Source: Arabidopsis thaliana (taxonomy: Eukaryota; Streptophyta; Magnoliopsida; Brassicales; Brassicaceae). Taken from it: a DNA stretch of 64,000 bases. Below, one piece after another: positions 22,990-34,567 of the stretch (its first letter is position 1; every line of letters starts with the position of its first letter). The notes beneath the pieces are model-generated. The model did not search any database. It was not told where the DNA came from and saw only the letters and a program-made list of their open reading frames with translations. The position numbers and the translations under genes were made by a program. The stretch covers positions 3,658,101-3,722,100 of the forward strand of contig NC_003074.8 of assembly GCF_000001735.4 (NCBI RefSeq), written 5' to 3'.

Positions 22990-25900
22990 CTACCAGCCGA
23001 AGATTGGCTTGTGAACGTGAGGTGGTACGAGATTCAGATCCTTGCAATGTTGATTATCATAGTCTTTTGTTCTTGGTGTTGCTCCAGTGCATAGTCTCAA
23101 GAAATCGTTCCCTGTTAGAACATAGTGTGAGAATGCCAATCCTCCATCGACCACCTCGTTAAAGCTCGGAACCGATCTTGATTTTCGCATCTTCCTTCCT
23201 CCCTCTCCATTGTTTAAGATCTTATCGAGATCTGAATACTCCATGAACCTCTGTGTTGCTGCTTCCCAAGAGAGATTGTACATTTGTTCAGGAGTGAGAG
23301 GTAGTGGCTCTTTCGTCATTGCTTCTTGCACTTTGGACACAAAGTCTTCGGATGTTTTGTAAGTTAAGCAGTTCGGGAATGATCTAAAGAATTCGTTTGA
23401 AGGGTGATCTGCACACACCACAAACTTCCCCATGGCTAGTGCTTCTGCGGTTGCTGTGCATAGAACATCGCTGATGCTGGGGTTTATGAACACTTTGTAC
23501 CTTCATCAAGATGTGGGAAAGACAATCAAAGAGCGAAACCTTAACAAGTTTTTAAAAGCAAAGCACATTTTTCAGAACTTACTTGTGAAGAGCATCGTCA
23601 GCGTGGTCCCTTCCTTTGAGGAAATTGAGATTCAAGTCATGTTTCTTTGCTGCACGTTGGACCTCGACTGCATCTTCACCGTTCCCATATACATCTAGAT
23701 TGAAGCTCCCAAGTTCGCTTTTGTGTTTAGCCATCAGATCTATTAGTTCTCTGTATCCTTTAGCCCACACCATTTTTCCTAAGAAGTATGCACCTTTTGA
23801 GAAAGCTTGTTCACCACGGGATCTCTCTTCAGCAATTTTCTCCCCAATCATAAGGAACTTGGGATTGACACCATGGACATTGCATACAACAGACTTTGGT
23901 AAATCTTGTGTTGCCGCAGAGAGGCGAAGAACCTTTCATGAGTAGAAAATATGTATTAGCTCGTGTACTATTTATTAGTAAAGAGGATTCAAGCAACAGA
24001 ACAAGGCTTGAAGAAATAGAGTAGATGATTCACCTTGTCACAATACGCTCGTGTGACCCAATTGTTTACATGGTTCACAAAAAATGCTTGAAGAGCTCCA
24101 TTCTTCTCCCTCTTGATGTACTCTAAGTAGTTTGTGTGGACAATTCCAACAACATGGTTGAATTTATCAGTCCAACGCTTGCCGTGATAATACCAGTTGA
24201 GATGTTCAGGTTCTTCAAGTATAGCAATGTCAGCATCTTTTGACGATATAAATTGAGAAGTGTCACCAGCAGGAAATATGCTGCGCCTTTCTTTTGAAAA
24301 CTATAAGAAACCAGAAAGCTCAGTTACTCTATAGAAATAATTGAAAAACATATTGGCAGCCATAGAAATAAAAAAATAGAATCCAAAATGATCAACATAC
24401 CTTTCCTGGGTAAAAGGAGATTTTAAAATCAGCCTTGAAACCAATCCTTTCCTCCAACCATTTACGTATATAACTCTCTTGTTCTTCAGGTGAGCTGAAG
24501 GTGAGATTGTTTGGATACACTAGTTCTTGATCAGATTCGCAGAGCCAAGGAACCACGAGAGTAACACTCTGTTTTGCAGCTTTTGCCAAATACGCCGCTC
24601 TGAATAGCGGATTTACAGCTGTTCCGGTCATCCAAGGAAGACTAGCTGTTGTAACAATTGCCACATGCCTTTTGTTTTCCGGTGTCTCAGGCTTCACAAA
24701 ATCAGTCCAAAACCCACCATCATAATGGTGTCCTGTGCTTTGAAGAACACTGGCTATCCTCATATCCAAATCAACTCCATGGTTATCATTTTCAATTAAA
24801 TCGGATGCTTGTGCAGATGGCAGACGCCAAAGTTGTTGGCTCTTGCATTTGCAAAGGCTTTCTACTATTCGGTCACATGTATCTGAAAGAAAATTCAGCA
24901 GAACAGAATCAGGAACTTTGTATGTAAACACTGAAACTATAAGATAATGTACAAGAAAGGGTGTTTAAAACCAATAACCTACACATCTAGAAATTTTTAT
25001 GTCTACGGCAGATGTCATTTGATTGATCTGTCTCATACAGAATCTAGACTTACACATATTTGATATCCAGGATTAGTGTGATAATGCAGAACATCAAATC
25101 TCACCATCTAAACTTCTGGTGAAGCAAGCAACCCACTTAACAAAGACACTCTAATATCAGAGAGAAGATTCAAACTTTTGACGGAAAAACCACCTATGGT
25201 AGAGAAACAACTCAATACATACAACAGACAAAATAATTAACCATCATGAAGAGAAAAATGCAATCTTACCCTTTCTAACACCAATCTGATCAAGAAAAGG
25301 TTCAGATTGTCTAACCAAACATGCCAACAGTTCAGGTACATCCAACGGAGGGACATCCTGCACCAAAGTAAAAGGAGGCCAAGTTAAACTCCCAATCCAA
25401 CACTGAACTCGACCTAAAAATATATAAAGTAACAAGAAAAACTGATAGAGCTCCAACTTCCAAATACCAACCTTAGCCTCATCAGTTTCTTTGTAAATTG
25501 ATTTCTGCAAATAAAACAAAAGAAAAAAGCACCATTAGAAAAGTTGCCAAACACCATAAGAAACTCAATCAATCATTCCAAGAACAGTAACTATCAAGTC
25601 AGCATACGAAAATGTCGTGGCTATTGAAAGAGAAGCCACTTCTACAGTAAGATAGAAGAAACTTTTGAAATAGGTTCCCAAAAAGTTGGAGAAACTTACA
25701 AAGCTGGTTTTGAGCTTCTCAACAAATTCACTGTTCTTGAATCCACTCAATATTTCTAACGAGCTTCGTTTCTCAAACTCTTTAAATCTACTCTTCAAAG
25801 ACCTAATCGGTTCCCAATCACCGAAATAAGCTTCTCCATCTCTCTCAGCCTCCGCGAAAAACTCCGTAAACCTAACCCTATCACTATTACGCCGTCTCCT

Positions 25901-26395
25901 CAATCTACTCATCTCCAAAACTCCCTGACGCTCATCCAATTCCATCTCAGACACAATCGCCTTCTTAATCGCCGATAGATCCATTCCAAGCTTCGCTCTC
26001 GCAGGTCCCCATCTCTCCATAACCTTGCGACTAATCTCCGGCGCCGAATAAACCCTACGAAACTCCGAAATCTTCGGCTGAAGCTTCTTCATGATACCAA
26101 TTTCATTTGAGAAAGACGACGCCGATGGTGAACCAACGGGAAACGCAGACCTCGCCGAGTTATTGAGGAAATTCTCGATCTCTCTATCGAACGTTGATGC
26201 TAGATTCTTAACAGAGTTAGCTCTGTCTCGCATCAGCTGCAAATCCGCATCTGCTGAATCCCATACCTCTCTCCATCCTTTCGACAAAAACGATAACGCG
26301 TTTGTTGAGGATAACGTCATTGAAAGAGACGAAGAAGAAGATGTTCCGGTCGTCATTGACGTAGATGACGGAGGAATTAGAGTTTCCTTTACCAT
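22990..26395 (-). CDS. DGD1: Digalactosyldiacylglycerol synthase 1 (AT3G11670), 808 aa
   Basis: Seven coding exons: 25700-26395, 25472-25504, 25270-25357, 24401-24882, 24034-24300, 23583-23932 and 22990-23500. They join in frame to exactly 808 aa. Residues 1 to about 330 are the DGD1-specific N-terminal extension, needed for envelope contact and lipid trafficking. The rest is a GT4-family glycosyltransferase. It includes [18 protein letters not shown], the GKMVWAKGY donor-side motif and [20 protein letters not shown] (about 645-664), the usual GT4 nucleotide-sugar site around its Glu. It moves galactose from UDP-Gal to MGDG at the outer chloroplast envelope and makes most DGDG, a main thylakoid lipid. 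One exon is only 33 nt. A telo-box (AAACCCTAA) lies in the leader just before the ATG. Confidence 0.97.
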
Positions 26396-27290
26396 GACTT
26401 AGGGTTTATCGTTTCGTCACGACGATTTCGTGAGAGTGCTGCTAATAAGGTTTTCTCTATCTGTTGAGAGAATTTGGGAAGAAGAAGAAGAGAAATTGAC
26501 GGCTGAGATTAATTTGGATTGTTTTATTTTTTTAATTCTCTTTCTGATTATTCTGGAAGATTAACACGTGGAAAATAAACAAGTCGGACGGACGATAGGC
26601 GCTCTTTACTGAAGCCTTGTCCCGTGAGACCGTGTCCAACGTGGCATGGGTTCCACATCATTGATTACGTGGCGTGTTGTGAGTGGTTGACGAGATTATC
26701 CGATTGTGTCGGATTTAACTTAGGAATATGCTGGAATCGAAGAATCTGGTCCTACGGGGCATGGTATTGACAATGACATTTAACAAAAAAAAACATTGGA
26801 AAGTGATATCAGTGGACGTAATTAGACCGTAACGAGTTCCATTAACGGATCAAAATAGAGGCCGACTTAACCAAAACAACCAACGGACGCCACGCGAGAC
26901 CTTGTGAAATTGTTAGAAATTTAGCAAATTTTGATACCATTATACAATAGTAGAACCTTTGTCTTCACCATCTTGACCATATATATATCATACAAAATAT
27001 CACGGTCGACATGAACTCTTGCTCAAGAGTTTCTAGTGATTTGCCTTTGATCGCTCTCGTTAAAGCTTTTTATCAAAGAATACCAAATAAAAATAAAAAT
27101 TAACAAGCTCAACTTACGATAAATTAACAAATTAAATTGAATCCAAATGGTAAGCTTGAGAAACGTCCCTGTATATGAAATTGAATCCAAATCATGGCTC
27201 TAGATATTCGAGCTGACAGAGAAATTCATTAGATAATGAATAAGCTCAAGATCACGCACGTGTCTAGCCAATATTCATCTTTCATGATCT

Positions 27291-27547
27291 TCAGGTTTGT
27301 ATCCACTTATCCCCAATCCTGAGATGCATTGTTTCTAGAACTGGAGCCTTGCTTAGCAGCAGCAAATCGTTTACAAAAGCTGAACCTATCTCATGCAATG
27401 GAGTACCACATAGTCAAGCCTTGGAACCAGTTTCCACACCGAAAGCCACCGTTTTGACAAAAGACTCGTGGCTACAACATCTTTTGTGCTAACCAATGAC
27501 AGTATCTTCATGAGCAAGTCATCACTCAGGTCACAAATACTACTCAT
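27291..27547 (-). pseudogene. Decayed F-box/LRR (FBD-type) gene fragment
   Basis: From the ATG at 27547 the minus strand reads 53 codons to a TAG at 27386-27388. It contains a clear F-box: LSDDLLMKILSLVSTKDVVA followed by TSLLSKRWLSVWKLVPRLDY. Immediately after, in a frame shifted by 2, 27377-27291 reads FVNDLLLLSKAPVLETMHLR then IGDKWIQT and a stop. That matches the early LRR segment (FVDRSLLLHKAPVLETL-like) of plant F-box/RNI/FBD proteins. About 50 codons that normally separate these two parts are missing. Further LRR and FBD parts were not found. An internal deletion, a frameshift and early stops make it a pseudogene. Intact relatives act as substrate adaptors of SCF ubiquitin ligases. Confidence 0.85.
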
Positions 27548-27989
27548 ATTAAACTTCAAATCTCATCTGCTCGCTCTAAATCAGCCTCACTGATAACAGA
27601 ATTTATTTTCAATTCAGCCGAACTAGAAGAATTCATTAATAATTAAACAAAATCCTAACGAATCTTAAAAAGAAAAAAAAAACAGAGACTTTTAACGGTG
27701 GTAACAAAAGAGAAAAAAAAGTAAGAAAGAGCCCTAACTAATTCAAGGTTCACTATCAAGTTCAAATTCGACGACAAAGTAGTCAAAAGTGTTGATGTTA
27801 TAAGAGCTTACGATGAACAATATGGGGGAGATGAAGAGGTACATAAATTATTTGTGTTTGTAGATTTTAGCTTATATAAGTCTTAAGCGCTTTATGTCTC
27901 TCTATGGGTGTCATATGACCCTTATACTCCTTAACTACCTTTGCCACTAGCCTTTCACCTTCAAAAAAGGCGCCAACGCAATTATGTTT

Positions 27990-28200
27990 GTACAGTAAAA
28001 CCTCGATAATTTCATAAATTTAATAAATTAATAAATTCTTCTGATATCGAGTTGAGACTAGTGTAAATCGATAAAAAAATAGTATAAATCGATCAAATAA
28101 TAAGATAATAACTTTTTCAAAATCCTATGTAAATATATGATCTCATGTCATAAATTAATAATTATATAAACTTATCAATATATATATATATATAACTTAA
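27990..28200. repeat. AT-rich dispersed-repeat-like segment (possible MITE remnant)
   Basis: It begins CAGTAAAACCTCGATAATTT and continues with iterated AAATTTAATAAATTAATAAATT and AAATCGAT blocks. This resembles the ends of AT-rich elements common in plant genomes that start CAGTAAAACCTCTATAAATT. I found no matching inverted terminal repeat or target duplication within the next 700 bp, so the identity is only suggestive. Confidence 0.3.
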
Positions 28201-28894
28201 ATATTTTTACTACATCGAAATATGACTCTAGTGTTATTTGTTTTTGGTAAATTTGTATTAATTTTTTGTAGAGTTTATTTCTAATATCTTTAGTACAAAA
28301 AAAGATTGTATTGTTTACTAAACTTAATACTTGATTTTCTACTTGTAATTAGTTTTAAAAAAGATATAGATTATAAAAAGAAAAGAACATCTTAAATTTC
28401 AGGTACCTTAGCTGATTCTTTTGAAAAACATTATTTTTATAAGAGAATGATCATTATTCTAACTTACGTTTGTTGTTAGGAGAGAGTGTCTGAGCATTTT
28501 GGAGTGCCAACTTACAGACTACGATTTTACAATTCCAAACCTCCATCTTGTCTCGTTTTGCCCAAAAGACTATATGATAAAGGTAATATTTTGGACCTTG
28601 TAACACATAATAGATGTTGAATATTAAAGCCTCCAATTAATAAACTTTGAATTTGTTTTTTATATCTAAGGACAATCTTAACTTAAGCATGTATTTATCC
28701 TATCATATCACTAGATTCACTACACATAACACATGACATCTAATGTTATAAGTAGGAAATCAACTACATTATTATCAATGGTTGATTATAATTCTATTAA
28801 TTGGCAATAACTAAGTAGAATGCGGATATCTCTTATATACTAAATAATGTTCTCTTGAAAGAGTGTGTAATTGTTTCGCAATGAACAAAAATAT

Positions 28895-31235
28895 TCACAC
28901 AATATCTACTCTAGTCTTCTCTGCTCCCAAAACGTTCTTCGCGGTGGCCGTCGGTAGATATCCTTCATCATGGACAGTGATAAGAACATGACATGAGCTA
29001 TTGTCTTCTTTCTCGTTGTCGCCATCTAGAACCGGCTTTACACATCCCCTGTGGAGTAATTGATGTTGTCCTATCTCCGCTGATAGTTTTGAATCCAAAG
29101 TCTCTTTGAAATGTGCAAGACCAGAGAATTCTTCCACAGCCTCGTAGATCTTCTCGACGCAATTCACGACCTCGATCAGGATTGATGCCATTGTGACTCC
29201 GGGAATGATCTCCAAAAGATCTTTATATGTCTCTGGATAAGAAGATTTGAGTGCAATCTTTAAGTTTTTAATGGCCTTTTTGGAGTTGTCAATGTGTGCG
29301 TTCACACAAGCACTATCGTTCCTCATTGTTTTAATAGATTTGGCTATGGCTTTTAGGGCTTCACCAACTTCTCTGCTCATAGTCGTGATTGGCTCTTGAA
29401 TCTTACTTTCGAATTCTTGTGGTGCCTGCTTAAGTAGCAAGTAAAAAAAAAAAAAGAATTGATTGGGTCAAACAATTAGTAATTTTTATCTTTTTGCTTA
29501 ACCCTTTATTATTTGTTAATACTCTGTCCTTCAATTAAAGATTAGTTTTCTAGAATTTTCACATAATTAAAATGTTTAATTACATATGGACCATTTTCAT
29601 ACTAAAACTTTTCCACAACTATGAAATATACAATTTAATAAACCTAAACATTCTCTATCAAATTTTTCAAAAAATTACAATTTATCAACATCAAGTAATA
29701 TAGATTCATGATAGGATTATAAAAATTAGTCTCCATATATCAAACAAAATAAAAACGTAATTAAAAGGTCAATCTTCATGGAATGGATGAAGTATGTAAT
29801 TTCTTATCTAGGGCCATTTTCGTCATTCAGGGGGTTGACATTTTATACACAATGTTTGATATGAGAAGTAATAAACTTATGATAAAAAGTTATTTATGAA
29901 TGGTAAAGGCACACGAAATAACAAAAAAAAATCAAATATACACACGTCAAGTAACAATACTTATTCCCTCGAAATGGCGATTTAGTTGATTCACACGAAC
30001 CTTATCGTTTGAAAGAACGTAGCCATTGAGGATTTCTAAATGGACGGCACATTGGCGAACGAGTCCTGCAATTTTCAAGTACTTTTTCCACGGGTGCCGT
30101 AACCTGAAACGTCCATGCCCTGGTTCCCATCTTGCAAGATTCGCCTGCAAGAAATCAGTAATTAATTAGTATATATATGAACGTTAAATGATCAGTACTA
30201 TATATTATTCGTTCAAAACATATACATATACATACCAAACTATCTTCAGTGCTTTTTGATGTTAGAATGCTTTTGTATTCTCGAACACACGAGCTTGTCT
30301 CCTTTGAAATCTTCTCCGGTTGAAAATATTCACCCTCGAATCCTTTTATAAAAAGCGTGTATGCATGCATAAGAAATAGATCTATGGTATATATATTCTT
30401 TGAAGAAGGTAATTCAAAATGTTGGATATATTTAGTCACCTTCTAGGTACTTAGCAAGTTTGTTAATGTTGTTAGCAATCATCTTGTGAAGATCTTCGCC
30501 AGCCCATACAGGACAAATGAAAATCGACACAAGGATGCAGATCGTGCCACCGATAAGAATAGTCGATAGTCTTTGATATGCCATAATCAATATTTCATCT
30601 GTACGGTAACCCGAAATCGCAACGAAACTAAATGTGAGTATGAATATCAGAGCACCATAGTCATATCTCTGTTTAATCCGTGGGAAAAACCGCGAAAATG
30701 TTGCAGCTGCGCCTAGTGAGAACACTAAGATCCCAAGAACTATGGGCTCTCCTTGATGCCCAAAGAAACGAGCAAGGTGTACTGCCCCAACCCCTAAGGC
30801 TCCTGCTATTAATGTTGCAAACCCTCTGTTTAAACCTTTGGAAAGTGTTCCACCTACACAAAAATGGTTATTAGATAGTGTTTTTTAATCAGAATCTTTA
30901 ATTAATACTACATCCTGTTTTTTCAAGGTAATAAATTAGTACGGTTTGATAGACTTACCAACAGTGAATTCGAAGACCACGACTACGGTAAGTATCGCCC
31001 ACATACCCGTGACCCCAAAGCTGATGTAGAGTGGTCGCACATAGTACAACAATGACACTAATGTGAGAGCAACCCCCACTTTCATGGAGTGGATGATCCG
31101 TCTTGGATCATCTTTCGCAAACTTTTGCACATTCTTTACGCGTTTGGTGACATCGTCTTTGAGCTTGCTAGGGAAATCCTGAAGCCTTTGAAAGAACCCT
31201 GCTTTCTTCTCTTGAGCATTCAAATCCATTTCCAT
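28895..31235 (-). CDS. ALMT8: Aluminium-activated malate transporter 8 (AT3G11680), 488-490 aa
   Basis: Five coding exons: 30959-31235, 30440-30853, 30236-30342, 30001-30144 and 28895-29425. The first ATG (31235, MEMDLN) gives 490 aa and the second (MDLN) gives 488. The N-terminal half has about six membrane spans ([14 protein letters not shown] through [20 protein letters not shown]). The soluble C-terminal half has the ALMT motif [17 protein letters not shown]. Members are anion channels for malate and other anions at the plasma or vacuolar membrane. The substrate and location of ALMT8 cannot be told from sequence. Exon 4 stays open past the donor (AAG|GTTCGT at 30001), but the ALMT alignment requires splicing there to [18 protein letters not shown]-type choice at 29426-29428 could add one Gln. 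Confidence 0.95.
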
Positions 31236-32214
31236 ATGAGAATCTCAAAGAAAATGTTAAAGCTAGTGAAATTGGCTTATATTCGTAAAACCTTTGGGAT
31301 GTGTGGTGCTTATGTGGGATAGTTTTGGGCTATATTTATAGGTAGAAAAAGCTTAGTTTGTGAAGAGACAGATTTTTCATTGCTGACTAAGCTAGCAGCT
31401 CAACCAATATTTTATGGATTTGATTTTGCTTTTTAAGTGATGGTGATTTTTCTTAGTTAGATCTTATTAATTGATGGATGGCTTTTCATCTAGCTAGCTA
31501 GGTAGAATATAGATGTACATGTTGTTATAACGTACGACAAATATAAGACTAATAATTATTTTATATATATTTATTTTATTTACAACACACGGTAATATTC
31601 AGGAAAAATGAAGAAAGTGATATGTAGAAAATGAAAAGTTGAAGAAAAATAAAACAAAAGGACCAAGTTGATCGAACCCACTAGAACTCAGCAGAGAAGC
31701 TATATATCTAAATCAGAGGTTGAGAATGTTTGCCTATAACTTTACAGCAGTTAATGTTTGTATGATAAAAAGAAAATATTCAGACAACTTTATGTAACAA
31801 AATAAATCAATGTGTATTATGATGATTAGATAATGATAATTATATAAATAAATAAAGATAATGTGTTAATGTTATTCATGTGGCTGATAAGTGAATAAAA
31901 TTGTTATAGCAAGAACTTCTGAACTTGTATATTATTGTTTTGACTTTTGAGCTTTCTTCTCTACCTAACCCATTTTTTCTTCAAACCTTTGTAAATTTTA
32001 ATATTTTTTAAAAATAAATTTAACATTTAAAAAAAACTTGTAAATTTAATTTAAAATATTTTCATATTAAATTTCTTTAAGAACAAAAAAACGATTAGTT
32101 CTACGGTTCACAGTGAACTATTCAAAAATAAAATATTTTTGACTTCTTTATTTATTTATTTCATGAAACTGATACACATGATTTCTGTATCTAAACCGTA
32201 CGTTTAAAAAAAAA

Positions 32215-32271
32215 AAAAAAGACTAAAGTTTTTTTTTTTTTTTTTTTTTTTGACAAAAAAAGACTAAAGTT
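32215..32271. repeat. Poly-T tract flanked by 16-bp direct repeats
   Basis: AAAAAAGACTAAAGTT occurs at 32215-32230 and again at 32256-32271. Between the copies lie about 21 further T and GACA. On the minus strand this reads as a poly-A tail bounded by duplicated target DNA, the footprint expected of a severely 5'-truncated LINE or SINE insertion. Slippage is an alternative. Confidence 0.6.
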
Positions 32272-34481
32272 ATATATGCTTATATATGCTTATGGGTTTT
32301 TTTCTTAAAGGATCTGAACTTATATATGCTATGATCATGATATCTGTAAATTTGAGAAATGGTAGCCATGGAAAGAGGTGTAAGAATTCGAAGATTGATT
32401 AGATGATGATTCAATCTCTAGAAAACCACTGATTTATAATATTAAAAGGTGTAAGATGAATTTAAGTGCAAGATCTATTTATAAACAATGGTCATTTCGT
32501 CCATTCTTTTATGTTTCTACTTTAGAATTTGTAAAAAAAACACACCACTTATTTTTTTCATTTTGTTGGCACCAAATCTAAGCATTATTCCCAAAGCATA
32601 ATTCCAAGAATATAACATGAATGTATGATCGAGATTTCATTCTGAGTTCTGCACCAATCCGTACATCGTATATCATATTCTTGTTTTTTTTTCATTTTCA
32701 CATCTTTAAACATGACAAGATAACTTATCACTACAAAGGAACAATTTTGTGTCACACTAGATTTAATAATGATATACTCTCTGTTTTTCAAAAAGTTTTA
32801 GATTGATTCTTGTATAACCTGTGTACATTACTTGCTAATCCATAGCAAATAACTACTTAAGATATTCTATTATATCGACAATGATTCGTTAGAACACAAA
32901 ATAACTACTCGAATAAAAAAATATTTGTGATTATTAGTGTTCCCTCTGATATGTCTGCATCACTGCATGCTTATGACCAGCTGCTGCAACCTCTCGAGTC
33001 TCGACCACCCCTTATCGTTACCGAGTCGCTAATTCTTATGTACCAAATCTGAAAACTTTAGAATTGTAATAGTAATAAGAAACCAAAACAATTAGAATTG
33101 AATTTAAAAATCTATTACCAAAACAAGTAAATATTTCGATGTCTTTAGGTGATACATCAATATGAGTTAATTGTTTTGTCCAAATGTTAAAACGTTAGTG
33201 ATTGGAGATTTCTTGTTGAAGTTGTATATCGATTGATCACATTAGGATTTACAAGTTTTGCACTGAAATCTTGTTGATTAACTTTCTTCACTATATAAGA
33301 CAATATGTTGGTGATAAATTCCAATAGAACGTAGTGCGTGACTAATTCCTAAACGAAGAAGATCAATGTGACCGGAACTTGGATCTTCTCATAACGTAGG
33401 ACTGGTCAGCAATATGACATCAAAATTCACAACTATATATAAAAATAAAATAAAAAATCACAACTATATGACAATTTAGCTTAACTTTATTCGTTTTTTT
33501 ATTATTTTTTTTTCTATTTTTTTTTACTTTTCTTAATTCTGATAATATAGTTCTTATCCCACCTTCATACACATGCTTTTGCAACTGTTATAATTTGCGT
33601 GTCTGTCTTTTTATAAATAATATCTTATGTATATTACTTAACATTGAGATCATTTAAATCCTAGAACCGACCCATTTTGTACCCATAAACTTGAGACACA
33701 CACTCCAAAATAAATAGTCTGTTATAATAAACTCAAGAACCGTGAATGAATTAAATATGTGTGAAGAAGAAAAAGAAAAAAAAATCGACTATGGCCGAGC
33801 AAAATGGTTGAGCAATATTTGTCTAGCGCAATGATTGGGCCGAAACATGTTACAGGCCTGAATTAAGACCCAGTCCGTGACTTCTATTCACGTTATGGGC
33901 CACTTATTTAACACAAGTATATATCGAACTATGTATCGAATCTAGTTTACCCAACCGAATCAACCATCTTAACTATCAAATGTTTTTAATTAATTGAAAA
34001 TTTCTTTTTATTAGCTATTATGATCAACACAATAATAACAGATATACCAAAATAAATCAGGCTGTAAATTTGCATTCCAAATAATATCCACCCGTGTCTG
34101 GAATCCTGGGGAATGAATCGGCTCAGTGATTGAACATGATTTTTTCTGTCTTGGACACGTGTATGATTGTTGTCGTCTGTGTCTTACGTATTTTATCCAA
34201 TCTCCATTCAGTGCCATGTTCTTCTTTTAAAACCAAAACTAATTTTAGTGACATGTTAGTTCAAGATATGAAATATTAGCATTTATGTCGTTTTCCATTA
34301 CTGGTTTACACGTGTAATTTATATCACTAAAATGAAAGGGACCATCAATCCAAAAATCAATCAACCAGAAAAAATCACCCTCTCTACGTCCAAAAGCTAA
34401 AGTAAGCTTTTCTAATTAATACTTCACATGTATATGATAGTCAAGTGCAAGTACAGAACAAAGATCCAGATATGAGATTTT

Positions 34482-34567
34482 GTAGTCTTCTGGAACTTTC
34501 TGAAGCTACAGAGAGAAGCTAATCAATATGAGAATGCTATCCGATGTCGTTTTCGCTTAGCATTCTC
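34482..34567 (+). other. Two adjacent hairpins in a gene-free region
   Basis: Hairpin 1 (34482-34509) pairs GTAG-CTTC with GAAGCTAC, with one bulged T and an 11-nt loop. Hairpin 2 (34530-34567) has a perfect 10-bp stem, GAGAATGCTA with TAGCATTCTC, and an 18-nt loop. About 20 nt separate them, including AGAGAA. The block is more GC-rich than its surroundings. It could be part of an untranslated or non-coding transcript; no known RNA family is recognised. Confidence 0.35.

Larger units (their letters stand above)
26396..28894. other. 2.5 kb spacer between DGD1 and ALMT8
   Basis: The left part is the DGD1 promoter, with ACGTGG/TACGTGGC elements around 26570-26675. An F-box/LRR relict lies at 27291-27547 and an AT-rich repeat-like segment at about 27990-28200, both listed separately. 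The rest is AT-rich without a supported gene. Confidence 0.6.

Noticed and set aside
27136-27193. Duplicated ATTGAATCCAAAT (27136-27148 and 27181-27193) as a transposon target duplication
   Set aside because: The two copies lie only 45 bp apart with no element ends between them; a simple local duplication is enough.
34011-34217. 68-codon minus-strand frame with a true ATG
   Set aside because: No recognisable motif, no splice-site extension and composition like chance; no support for a gene.
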